Below, piece by piece: positions 43,230-51,575 of a stretch of DNA of 64,000 nucleotides. The translations under genes were made by a program, and so were the position numbers. Below the pieces are notes generated by a model that did no database searches, was not told the origin of the DNA, and saw only the letters and a list, made by a program, of their open reading frames with translations. The DNA comes from Nitrospira defluvii. GTDB taxonomy: Bacteria > Nitrospirota > Nitrospiria > Nitrospirales > Nitrospiraceae. The stretch spans positions 22,564 to 86,563 of the forward strand of contig WYAX01000013.1 of NCBI GenBank assembly GCA_011525625.1, in the 5' to 3' direction. Every line of letters begins with the position of its first letter. Within the stretch, counting starts at the first letter, position 1.

Positions 43230-45011
43230 ATGAAGGTTTCACTGCTGTTTCCTCCGACGTGGCATCCTTCGCAACCCTACCTTAGCCTTCCCTCCCTCAC
43301 CGGCTTTCTCACCCAGGCTGGCATCAAAAACGTCACTCAACGCGATCTCGGCATTGAGTTGCTGGACAAGGTGTTGACTCAGGCATTTGCCCACAATCTC
43401 TACCCGCAACTGGTGGAAAAACAGCGAAGCCTGGAGCGAGAACACACGGGGCAGATCGGACCTGGGAGCGCAGAGCAATTAGCCCGCGTCGTCGAATCGC
43501 TTGATCGGTTTCCTTACCTGTTCGAGCGAATCGAGTTGGCGAAAGACACGTTGAGGGGGGAAGGCTTTTACGATATCGAGGCGTATCGCAACAGCCTGTT
43601 CCTCATCGACAAATGGCTTGAGGTGCTCTCCTCGCTGTATTTTCCAACGAGAATGACCGTCGTCGACAACCAATTCGGTGACTACTCGATCTATTCATCC
43701 AAGGATTTGATGAAGGTCATCCGGGATAAACAGCAGAATCCCTATATCGGTCTTTTCAATGAGCATGTATTGCCTTCATTGCTGACCGATCGGCCTGATT
43801 TGGTTGGAGTGTCGATTACGGCCACTTCTCAAATCATTCCCGGGCTGACTCTCTGCAGATTGATCAAGGAGCAGGCGCCTGAAATTCATGTGACGGTGGG
43901 AGGAAGTATTTTTACCCGCTTGGTGGACAATCTCCGCCGTTGTCCCTGGCTCTTCGATCTGGTCGATGACTTTGTGGTGTTTGAGGGGGAAACGGCCTTG
44001 CTTGAGCTTGTGAATCAAATGGATGGCAAGCGAGACTTCAGCAAGGTGCCCAATTTGATTTATCGGCAAAATGGGAAAATCACCGTTAATCAGCCGTTCT
44101 ACTCCGAAAATATTAACCAGCTTACAGCGCCCAATTACGATGGTTTCCCCCTCGATCTCTACCTCTCTCCCGAGCCGGTCCTGCCAGTACAGTTTTCGCG
44201 CGGCTGTTACTATAAAGACTGCGCGTTCTGCGCATTGACGCTCGATCATCAAAATTTCCGTCAACGTGATCCCGGCAAGACAGTAGACGATCTGGTCTGG
44301 TTAAAAGAGCGTTATGGCGCGGAGTCCTTCTTCTTCACCGATGAATGTTTCGCCTTGTCGCCCACGAAACGACTCTGTCAGCAAATGATCGATCGTCAGA
44401 TCAATGTGAAGTGGACCTGCGAGCTTCGATTCGAGAAAAACCTGACGCGCGAGTTGCTCGCGCAGATGAGAGATGCCGGCTGCTTGAAAATTGTCTTCGG
44501 TCTGGAATCGTTCAACCAGCGCGTCATGGACTTCATGAAAAAGGGCATCAAGCAGGAATGGGTGCGTCGGATCGTTGATGACTGCGTGGATCTTGGTATT
44601 GCGGTGCATTGCTATGTGATCGTTGGGTTCCCGACGGAGAAGGAAGAAGAAGCGCTCGAAACCATGAATTTCGTCGTGCAGAATACTAAGCTGCATGAAT
44701 CGTACGGCTTCTCCTGCCAGCCCTGCCTCTTCGATTTGGAGAAGGAGGCGCCGATCATGAGCGATCCCAGCAGTTACGGCATCAGGCGAATCATGCGGCC
44801 GGCAACCGAGGACCTGAGTCTGGGCTTCTTCTACGAAGTACAAGAAGGGATGACCCCGGCCCAAGCCGAGCAACTGTACCAGCAGGTCTACGAAAAAATC
44901 AGTGAAGTCGTCTGCGAATTGCCGTTTAACTATTCCATGGCCGATGGGTTACTGTATATCGCAAGGGCGAAGTCGCAAGCGCTGCAGGTGCCGCAACCAA
45001 CGGGCTCCTAG
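43230..45011 (+). CDS. B12-binding-type radical SAM protein
   Basis: A 593-residue cytoplasmic protein. Residues about 180-300 form a cobalamin-binding-type Rossmann domain (LVGVSITATSQIIPGLTLCRLIKE, VTVGGSIFTRLV), but the DxHxxG motif that supplies the lower cobalt ligand is not visible. The radical SAM core starts at SRGCYYKDCAFC (Cys-x4-Cys-x2-Cys) and runs through FFFTDECFAL, LKIVFGLESFNQRVMDFMKKGI and VHCYVIVGFPTEKEEE. Related enzymes methylate unreactive carbons or remodel rings (BchE, hopanoid and RiPP enzymes). The substrate is unknown. The ribosome site is weak and AT-rich. Its position after NxrC1 and before TatA is curious. Confidence 0.82.
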   Translation: MKVSLLFPPTWHPSQPYLSLPSLTGFLTQAGIKNVTQRDLGIELLDKVLTQAFAHNLYPQLVEKQRSLEREHTGQIGPGSAEQLARVVESLDRFPYLFERIELAKDTLRGEGFYDIEAYRNSLFLIDKWLEVLSSLYFPTRMTVVDNQFGDYSIYSSKDLMKVIRDKQQNPYIGLFNEHVLPSLLTDRPDLVGVSITATSQIIPGLTLCRLIKEQAPEIHVTVGGSIFTRLVDNLRRCPWLFDLVDDFVVFEGETALLELVNQMDGKRDFSKVPNLIYRQNGKITVNQPFYSENINQLTAPNYDGFPLDLYLSPEPVLPVQFSRGCYYKDCAFCALTLDHQNFRQRDPGKTVDDLVWLKERYGAESFFFTDECFALSPTKRLCQQMIDRQINVKWTCELRFEKNLTRELLAQMRDAGCLKIVFGLESFNQRVMDFMKKGIKQEWVRRIVDDCVDLGIAVHCYVIVGFPTEKEEEALETMNFVVQNTKLHESYGFSCQPCLFDLEKEAPIMSDPSSYGIRRIMRPATEDLSLGFFYEVQEGMTPAQAEQLYQQVYEKISEVVCELPFNYSMADGLLYIARAKSQALQVPQPTGS

Positions 45012-45108
45012 TAAGCAGGCAACGACCTGAATGGGGCGAGGGCCGCATCGTGACTGTGTGGTCCGGCGCGATCACACCCTGTTATCTGTGTTGCAGAGGG
45101 GAATGAAG

Positions 45109-46230
45109 ATGTCTGCGAGCGCGATCGGCGTCGAGCGGTCCACCGGACGAGTTGAAGATCAGGGACTTCTGTTCGAATACACCATCAAGCTGGTGTTGTT
45201 CGTCGGATTTTTCGAGCTCGTCCTGTACCGTTTGGTCTCGCGCCTGGGCATGCATATCAGCAAGATTGCGGCTCAGCATGAGTGGGTAGGCAGTTTATTT
45301 AAACTGTTGACCTCGGTTGGGTTTGCGCTACTCAATGTGGTCGCCATTTTTGTGTTTCTTGCGCTGGTGGTGTTGCTCGTCAACAGAATCCGCACCAAGG
45401 GAATTATGGGCTTCAACCTGGTAACTGTGCCGAGTGTCGCGCTCCTGCTGATTTTGACGGGCGCGTTCCTCATGGTGCAACCAGCCATGCTTGGCTCCAT
45501 AGCGTACAATGTAGTGACAATTATCGCGCTCACGTCGCTGATGCTCGAGTATGTGTCACAGCAACCTGAGTGGTCGAAGCGCATCATGGGCGTCGTCTAT
45601 TATTTCGGCATTTCCGGGTGGCTCTACTATCAAATTTTTTCCACGACGTATGGGTGGATGGGCGTGCTTGCAGCACCGCCATTGGTATATGAAGCCAACC
45701 GTCTCGGCGAAGCATTGATGGTCCTCGCTAGTATCCTGGTATTTTGGGCGTATGGGCGAGGGGTCTCCTTCCGGACGAGAAACAAGCAGCAGCGCCGCCG
45801 CGCCCTCTGGTTCGGGGCAGTCTCCGGAGTGGTATTTTTCGGCCTGCTCTTTATGGATTACTTTTTGGGACTCTACAACCCGGCTCTGGCCCATTCGATC
45901 AGGAAGGCCGGTGAGGGGATCAGCTGGATTTTTCAGATGGGCATGGGCTATACCTTCTACCTTCCCTTTGCCTTTTATGTCGCTGGGTTGTTGTGCTGGT
46001 CGTACACGGTGATTCGACTCGTGACCATGGGACGCGTGGCAGGTTATGGTCTCGCCTTGATGTTTATTGCCGGCTACGCACTGCTGTTTTCCAGTTTGAC
46101 CTTGATGGTGGTACTCGGGGTCATGTTGTTGACGCTCGACCGTCCGAAGGGTACGGTGACTGAGCAGGCGACGGTGAGCCGACCGCCGCTGGTCGGCACG
46201 CAGGAGTCCCTCGTTGGCGGACAAATTTAA
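45109..46230 (+). CDS. Polytopic membrane protein of unknown function
   Basis: A 373-residue protein; the ATG at 45109 follows GAGGGG by 7 bases, while an upstream in-frame ATG at 45031 would add a basic, unlikely leader. About ten predicted helices follow a short polar N-terminus (residues 1-20). Notable stretches are LVLFVGFFELVLYRLVSRLG, GFNLVTVPSVALLLILTGAFLMVQPAML, and YFGISGWLYYQIFSTTYGWMG. I do not recognise a family. It lies between the radical SAM and TPR genes within the NXR accessory region. Confidence 0.68.
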   Translation: MSASAIGVERSTGRVEDQGLLFEYTIKLVLFVGFFELVLYRLVSRLGMHISKIAAQHEWVGSLFKLLTSVGFALLNVVAIFVFLALVVLLVNRIRTKGIMGFNLVTVPSVALLLILTGAFLMVQPAMLGSIAYNVVTIIALTSLMLEYVSQQPEWSKRIMGVVYYFGISGWLYYQIFSTTYGWMGVLAAPPLVYEANRLGEALMVLASILVFWAYGRGVSFRTRNKQQRRRALWFGAVSGVVFFGLLFMDYFLGLYNPALAHSIRKAGEGISWIFQMGMGYTFYLPFAFYVAGLLCWSYTVIRLVTMGRVAGYGLALMFIAGYALLFSSLTLMVVLGVMLLTLDRPKGTVTEQATVSRPPLVGTQESLVGGQI

Positions 46231-46263
46231 CTGTTTGACTTACCCAGATTAGGATGCGTTGTT

Positions 46264-47064
46264 ATGGACGAACAGACACAAACTAGCGGAATGGAGCAGG
46301 GGAGTGCCGCGGTGGATCCGGGCGATCAACCATTGAACCCTGACGAGGAAATCGCGGAAATCGAAAAGTTGCTCAACACAGAGCCGGATGATTTCCAGGC
46401 TCGGTGTCGATTGGGCGAACTGTATTTCAGTAAAGGGCGGCTTGACGACGCGCTTACCGAAGTGAAGAAGTCGATCGAGATGGCCGAGGGGCTGCGAACG
46501 GAAATGAATCGGTCGCTTGCCATGTACTACTCGAATCTTGGAACGATCTATGCCACCAAAGGAATGATCGATGAGGCCGAGGCAGAGTTTAAGCGCGCGC
46601 TCGATGTGCACGCGTATGATGTGCTCGCCCTGTTCAACTTGGGTCGGGTGCAGGCTGACAGGCGTAAGTACATGGAGTCCAAGAATTACTATGAGCGGCT
46701 GGTGGAGATCACCCCGGATGATCCGATGGCATGGTACAATCTCGCCGGGGTGTATGTAGAGCTCGACAACCCCCAGGTGTCCGACTACAACACGATCGAT
46801 ATGGCGATTCAGTGCTACATGCGCGTCCTCGAGCTTGATCCAAAGCATTTAGAAGCGAGTTTCAAGCTGATGGAAATCGCCCTCAACCACCGAAAGACAG
46901 ACTTGGCGATCAAGGTTATGGAGAGCGCGGTGGAGCATAATCCAGACGAACCACTCGCGTACTACAATTTGATCAGCGTGTACGACAAGTGCAAGATGTT
47001 CGAGCAGGCCGAGCAGGCTCGTCAGCGTTTAAAGGAGCGATTCGCGAAAAAGGCGAAAGAGTGA
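46264..47064 (+). CDS. Cytoplasmic TPR protein
   Basis: A 266-residue soluble protein with an acidic, Gln-rich N-terminus (about 35 residues) and at least five tetratricopeptide repeats: FQARCRLGELYFSKGRLDDALTEVKKSIE, MYYSNLGTIYATKGMIDEAEAEFKRALD, LALFNLGRVQADRRKYMESKNYYERLVE, then two more divergent ones. No signal peptide or membrane segment is present. TPR proteins dock other proteins; in this position, just before tatA, it may help assemble NXR or its export machinery. Client unknown. Confidence 0.85.
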   Translation: MDEQTQTSGMEQGSAAVDPGDQPLNPDEEIAEIEKLLNTEPDDFQARCRLGELYFSKGRLDDALTEVKKSIEMAEGLRTEMNRSLAMYYSNLGTIYATKGMIDEAEAEFKRALDVHAYDVLALFNLGRVQADRRKYMESKNYYERLVEITPDDPMAWYNLAGVYVELDNPQVSDYNTIDMAIQCYMRVLELDPKHLEASFKLMEIALNHRKTDLAIKVMESAVEHNPDEPLAYYNLISVYDKCKMFEQAEQARQRLKERFAKKAKE

Positions 47065-47100
47065 GCCGCATCCTGAACATGTGAGCAAAGGAGACACACC

Positions 47101-47394
47101 ATGTTTGGCAGCCTAGGTTTTACAGAGTTGATTCTGATTCTGTTCATCGTCTTGATCATTTTCGGGGCAGGGAAGTTGCCACAGCTTGGTGAAGGAATCG
47201 GCAAGGCGATTAAGGGATTTAAGAAGTCCGTACATGAAGCGGATGTGATCGAGGCCGAGGCTCAAGCTCAGGCTCAGCAGGCTGAGCCGGTTCAAGCGCA
47301 AGCCATTGCGCCACCGCCGGCAACGCCCATGGCGACACAAACAGTGGAGCAACCGGTCGCCGCGGCTCCACCGGCCGCGCGGGCGCAAGCGTAA
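47101..47394 (+). CDS. tatA: Sec-independent translocase protein TatA
   Basis: A 97-residue protein: a short periplasmic start, one helix ([25 protein letters not shown]), an amphipathic helix ([12 protein letters not shown]) and a tail rich in Ala, Gln and Pro. The FGxxKLPxLGxGxGxAIxxFK pattern is diagnostic of TatA/TatE. It forms the pore for folded proteins with a twin-Arg signal. NxrA-type subunits, and the ferredoxin at 40106, are expected Tat cargo, so its place inside the NXR accessory region makes sense. The tatBC genes are not seen here. Confidence 0.93.
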   Translation: MFGSLGFTELILILFIVLIIFGAGKLPQLGEGIGKAIKGFKKSVHEADVIEAEAQAQAQQAEPVQAQAIAPPPATPMATQTVEQPVAAAPPAARAQA

Positions 47395-47439
47395 GATCTT
47401 CCACAATTTGAGCTCAGCATAGAACGGACGCCCAACCTT

Positions 47440-48693
47440 ATGGAAACAGATGTTCAGTTAGCTCCCGGGTACATCGAAACCTTTGCCGGAAACGGAAAGG
47501 CCAGGAGTACGGGGGACGGCAAACGCGCTGTGAAGGCCGGTATTCCCCTTCCGCATCACGTTGCTCTGGACCGAGACGAAAAGTGGTTGTATTTCGCAGA
47601 GTCGGGGTCTGATCGCGTTCGTCGCGTCAACTTGGCGGACGGTACGCTTCATAATTTCGCCGGCATCGGCGAGACGTGCTACAGCGGTGACGAAGGGCCT
47701 TGCGGAGAAGCCGGGTTATACTTGCCGCTGGATGTCGCCTGCGACTCTCGCAATGATCTCTATATTTGCGATTCCGGAAGCAATCGCATTCGGAAGATCG
47801 ATCATGAAACCGGAATCATCACCACGGTGGTGGGAACCGGCGAGCATGGTTTTAACGGCGATGGTCCGGCGTTGGAGGTCAATTTGACTTGGCCTGCAGC
47901 GATCGCGTTCGACACCAGTGATGTCATGTATATCGCGGATACCCAGGCCCATCGAATTCGTCGGTATGATCCGCGGACCGGGCATGTAGAAACCATCGCC
48001 GGAACATGGACTGCGGAAGATGAAGCGAGGGAACAACCGCTCGTCGCTCGCAATTTGGTGGTGTTATCCGGTGACGCAATCGGGATCGATTTCAGCGACG
48101 ATAACGGCTGGCTGATGCCTGTCTGTTCGGACGGACTCGACTTGTCTATGTATCTGGATGACGGTAAGTCTGCCTTGGAAGCGCGGCTCTACGACATCGT
48201 CGGTATTGCGGTGGACCATGCGGGTCATGTCTACGTCGTCGATAAAGGGAGTAATCGAGTACGGAAGATCGACCGTCAGACTGGACTGATCTCCACCTTG
48301 GCCGGTATCTGCCGGTACGGGTATGATGGAGACGGCAAACCGGCGGCGAAGTCCATGCTGCATGCGCCGGAAGCCATTGTGTTCGATCAGTACAACCACG
48401 CCTATATCTCGGATACAGGGAACCATCGGGTTCGGCGGGTGGATGCTGAGACGGGCCTCATCAGCACAGTGGCCGGCAACGGCGATAGTGGCTACGATGA
48501 CAAGAACATGGGCGGATGCGGTGCTGCACGGTTTGTCGCGAAGGATGCTACTGGCGCCCTGAAGCATGGCGATGGTCTGCTTGCTGTTGATGCGGTGGTG
48601 AACTCCCCGGTGGGATTGACGCTCGACTCTCAAGGGTATCTGTATATCTGTGAGCGAGGAGAAAATAAGATTCGTCGTGCCAAGTTGTGGTAG
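47440..48693 (+). CDS. NHL-repeat beta-propeller protein
   Basis: A 417-residue protein without a signal peptide. It is built of NHL repeats that recur as IxTFAGxG, PxxVAxDxxxxLYxAxSGSxRVRRV, for example ICDSGSNRIRKIDHETGIITTVVGTGE, VVDKGSNRVRKIDRQTGLISTLAGI and ISDTGNHRVRRVDAETGLISTVAGNGD. One six-bladed propeller is likely, with an insert near residues 195-235. Such propellers bind proteins or ligands and are usually extracellular, so the missing signal is notable. It lies between tatA and NxrC2. Confidence 0.85.
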   Translation: METDVQLAPGYIETFAGNGKARSTGDGKRAVKAGIPLPHHVALDRDEKWLYFAESGSDRVRRVNLADGTLHNFAGIGETCYSGDEGPCGEAGLYLPLDVACDSRNDLYICDSGSNRIRKIDHETGIITTVVGTGEHGFNGDGPALEVNLTWPAAIAFDTSDVMYIADTQAHRIRRYDPRTGHVETIAGTWTAEDEAREQPLVARNLVVLSGDAIGIDFSDDNGWLMPVCSDGLDLSMYLDDGKSALEARLYDIVGIAVDHAGHVYVVDKGSNRVRKIDRQTGLISTLAGICRYGYDGDGKPAAKSMLHAPEAIVFDQYNHAYISDTGNHRVRRVDAETGLISTVAGNGDSGYDDKNMGGCGAARFVAKDATGALKHGDGLLAVDAVVNSPVGLTLDSQGYLYICERGENKIRRAKLW

Positions 48694-48770
48694 CGGTTGG
48701 GCAAGAGGGCCAGTGCTCCCGCCTGTCACACGGGTGCGAGAGTATTGGGGGTAGGGGTTCGCGCCGGGAC

Positions 48771-49613
48771 ATGAGGCGAATGACGTCGGTCCATACATCC
48801 CGTACCAGCTTAATCACGCTCCTTTCTGCTTTGTTTGTTCTCGCCCTCATCCTGGGCGGCTTTGGTATTCCAATCGTCAGTTCAGAAGGCATGATTATCC
48901 GTGCGCAGGCGTTGTCCGGAGCCATGCCGGTCACGCCTGAAGATCCCCTCTGGCAAAAAATTTCCCCCATGACATTGCCGTTGAGCGGGCAAATCATTAC
49001 TCGTCCGGTCTGGCCGGAACCGACTGCCCACGCGTTGACCGTGCGTGCTGTGCATAACGGCACGGATATCGCGTTTCTCCTTGAGTGGCAGGACAATACG
49101 AAAAACGACCGGCTGACCCCTGGGACCTTCCGCGACGGCGTGGCTTTGGGGCTTCCGCTCGGCGATGCGCCGGCGTTTTTCTGTATGGGGCAATTGGATC
49201 ATTACATCAATATCTGGCACTGGAAAGCCGATTGGCAGAGTGACATCGACCGGCGTGCGGCCAGAACGACGGAGCGGGAGAAGTCTTCCGGCAGCGAGCC
49301 GAGGCGCTTTGAGGTGATCCCCCGTCGCGCCTCCTCGGTCGAAGATCTCATCGGTGGTGGATTTAGCACGCTGACGACGAAGGAAAAACAGGGGCGCGTG
49401 CAGGGAAAGGCCACATGGAAGGACGGGACATGGCGAGTTGTGATGCGCCGTCCTTTGTCGAGCGAAGAGCAGGAGAATGAGGCGAAGTTGATCCCTGGTC
49501 GCATCCAGGCGATTTCATTTGCCGTGTGGAACGGAGAGAACAAGGAGCGTAACGGGCAAAAAGCCGTTGCTCCCTGGTTTCAACTTGCCTTGGATCCGGT
49601 CACCAAAGCGTAG
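48771..49613 (+). CDS. Nitrite oxidoreductase gamma-type subunit (NxrC-like), copy 2
   Basis: A 280-residue exported protein; the ATG at 48771 is chosen over a longer frame from 48687 that overlaps the NHL gene, and 48780 is also possible. A leader helix (LITLLSALFVLALILGGFG) precedes an EB_dh-type domain: LPLSGQIITRP, FLLEWQDNTKND, FRDGVALGLPL, FFCMGQLDHYINIWHWKADWQ, TWRVVMRRPL and NGQKAVAPWF. The likely haem ligands (Met in CMGQ, Lys in NGQK) are kept. Compared with copy 1 it lacks a loop of roughly 50 residues after AEWQ and is more basic there. It could be an alternative NXR gamma subunit or pair with a related molybdenum enzyme. Confidence 0.82.
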   Translation: MRRMTSVHTSRTSLITLLSALFVLALILGGFGIPIVSSEGMIIRAQALSGAMPVTPEDPLWQKISPMTLPLSGQIITRPVWPEPTAHALTVRAVHNGTDIAFLLEWQDNTKNDRLTPGTFRDGVALGLPLGDAPAFFCMGQLDHYINIWHWKADWQSDIDRRAARTTEREKSSGSEPRRFEVIPRRASSVEDLIGGGFSTLTTKEKQGRVQGKATWKDGTWRVVMRRPLSSEEQENEAKLIPGRIQAISFAVWNGENKERNGQKAVAPWFQLALDPVTKA

Positions 49614-49700
49614 TACGGCTCGTTAGGATAATGAGATGAGATGGGCCTGAAGCGCTACCCACAGTCCGAGTTGGCAAATGAGGTAACGTTCTTGGAGAAG

Positions 49701-50168
49701 ATGTTTCAGGAGCATTCAGTGACCTTGTATGGAGCCCTTTCTATCGGAAGGGCTCTTTGTGTGTGTGGTGCTCTTGCCAGCGCTCTGGCCTGGCCCACAA
49801 CGGTCGTCGCCGACGGAAACCAAGAGATGACGGTGGAGGAAGCCATTCAGCTTGGCGAGGAGTTTGGGATTGCGGTCGGCGAGGTTGACGAAGAGGTGCA
49901 GAAAGAATTGAAATTGCAGCGTCCCGAAGGTGTCGCCGTTTTTGAGGTGATTGGAAACTCTCGTGCCGACTACGCGGGCATCAAAGTTCGTTCGGTGATC
50001 AAGGAAATCGACAAGAAGGAAGTCCGTAATCTGATAGATTTCGGGAAGGCCGTGAAGATGGCGATGAAGGAATGTAATTTCACGGTCGGGACCTATGAGC
50101 CTGCGGATCCTGGGGATCCGGTGGGATGGGGTGTGAATTTCCATTTTGTTGGGTGCAAACGGGACTGA
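49701..50168 (+). CDS. Exported PDZ-like protein
   Basis: A 155-residue protein; the ATG at 49701 (GGAG just upstream) starts a signal peptide (to about TTVVADG), while an earlier ATG at 49641 would bury it. The mature part opens with a helical EAIQLGEEFGIAVGEVDEEVQKEL, then GVAVFEVIGNSRADYAGIKVRSVIKEIDKKEVRNLIDFGKAVK, which has the character of a PDZ domain (hydrophobic carboxylate loop, then a substrate-binding helix). No protease domain is attached. It stands between NxrC2 and two pentahaem cytochromes and may recruit or scaffold them in the periplasm. Confidence 0.7.
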   Translation: MFQEHSVTLYGALSIGRALCVCGALASALAWPTTVVADGNQEMTVEEAIQLGEEFGIAVGEVDEEVQKELKLQRPEGVAVFEVIGNSRADYAGIKVRSVIKEIDKKEVRNLIDFGKAVKMAMKECNFTVGTYEPADPGDPVGWGVNFHFVGCKRD

Positions 50169-50192
50169 TGCCCATTCGATGATGAGCGTACA

Positions 50193-51503
50193 GTGAAAAA
50201 TACCGGACGAGTGATTCAAAAACTGGTACTGGGCGGGATGCTGCTGATCCTGGCCGTACTGTCGATCACGTTCCACGAGCGGGCGATTGCGCAGAAGACC
50301 GATGGTCAAGCGCAACCTGACTGGATGGCTGAAATTGAAAAGGTATTCATTCGCTCGGAGGAGTGCAAACAGTGTCATGACCGTCACTACGAAGAGTGGA
50401 AGGGGATCCGCGAACAGACTCCTGACCTCAAGTCGTTCGGTCGAGTGGATGCGGCGCTGCTGCACGGGACCTCATTCGAATCCCCGGTGTTTCGGACTGT
50501 GTTAGGAGTGTGGATGCAGACCAACCCGACGTTGGAGGAGCGTCAGCGGTGCCTCTCCTGTCATGCGCCCGTTGTTACTGTCTTCCCGCAGCATGTGGAG
50601 AAAATCAGCGCGCAGGTGTTATCGGGTAAGCCGCAAGTCGAGGGGATTGGGTGCGCGTCGTGTCACCTTATCAACGCGGTGGAAACCACGCCGATGCCTC
50701 CGCCGACCTACAAGGTGCAGCCAGGTCAGATGTTGTTTGGTCCCTATGCCGATCCGGAGGAAAATCTGGTGCATCCGGCGATGCAGGTGCCGTTGTTCCG
50801 AGGAGCAAACTTTTGTACATCCTGCCATTTCGACAAAGTAAAGGATGTGACTCAAAAGGATCTGCCCGGGGAAATTCTGCAAGGCACCATTTGTCAGGAT
50901 TGCCATATGGAGCCCTCCACCGGGAGCTCTACCTCTCGGCGCGGCGCTATGACCCGTGCGATCGGCCGGCATTGGTTCCGGGGGGTCGTCATCCCGGGTA
51001 CGTTACTGAAGAACCGCAATCTGCAGGCGGAATGGATGCCGCGGATCGATATTGATGCGACAAAGTCCGGTGCAGGGGTCGAAGGCACCGTGTTGGTGAA
51101 AGTCGGCAGCCTGCCCCATAGTTTTCCGGATGGCGACCCTGTCCTGAAACAGTTCTTCCTAACGATCACCACGAAAGATGCGCAAGGCCATGTCCTGGCC
51201 GAGGAGACCAAGCGGTTCGGTTTACCCTATGAGAAGATTCTCCGAGGACCGGTTCCCGATCCGTTCATCAAAGGCGGCAATACACGACGTGTCCCATTCT
51301 CACAAGCCCTCACAGCCGGCGGCGCGGAGCCCGCGACAATCGAGGTGGTGCTGAATTATGCGTTGATTCCCGAACCGGAATCTCAACTGAAGGCAAAGTA
51401 TCTGAGCACCCTTGCCAGCGACCAGGAACGGGCGGCTGCCAAGCAGGTCATTGAGGAGTACACTCAGCCTCGGATGCTGACCTATCGATCCAAATCGTTG
51501 TAA
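50193..51503 (+). CDS. Pentahaem cytochrome c, cytochrome c-554-like, copy 1
   Basis: A 436-residue exported protein from a GTG, with a signal helix (LVLGGMLLILAVLSI) and five CxxCH sites: CKQCH, CLSCH, CASCH, CTSCH and CQDCH. The haem-rich N-terminal part (to about residue 245) fits the cytochrome c-554 / multihaem group; the C-terminal half is a beta-rich domain without haem (VEGTVLVKVGSLPHSFPDGDP to the end). Such proteins move electrons in nitrogen metabolism. It is followed by a clear paralogue. The reaction, if any, is not known. Confidence 0.85.
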   Translation: MKNTGRVIQKLVLGGMLLILAVLSITFHERAIAQKTDGQAQPDWMAEIEKVFIRSEECKQCHDRHYEEWKGIREQTPDLKSFGRVDAALLHGTSFESPVFRTVLGVWMQTNPTLEERQRCLSCHAPVVTVFPQHVEKISAQVLSGKPQVEGIGCASCHLINAVETTPMPPPTYKVQPGQMLFGPYADPEENLVHPAMQVPLFRGANFCTSCHFDKVKDVTQKDLPGEILQGTICQDCHMEPSTGSSTSRRGAMTRAIGRHWFRGVVIPGTLLKNRNLQAEWMPRIDIDATKSGAGVEGTVLVKVGSLPHSFPDGDPVLKQFFLTITTKDAQGHVLAEETKRFGLPYEKILRGPVPDPFIKGGNTRRVPFSQALTAGGAEPATIEVVLNYALIPEPESQLKAKYLSTLASDQERAAAKQVIEEYTQPRMLTYRSKSL

Positions 51504-51575
51504 AGAGGTCCACCTGTCCTTTCCATCCCATGGGGGACAGTGTGGCGCGCAGGATGTGCGGAGGATAGATCGAGA

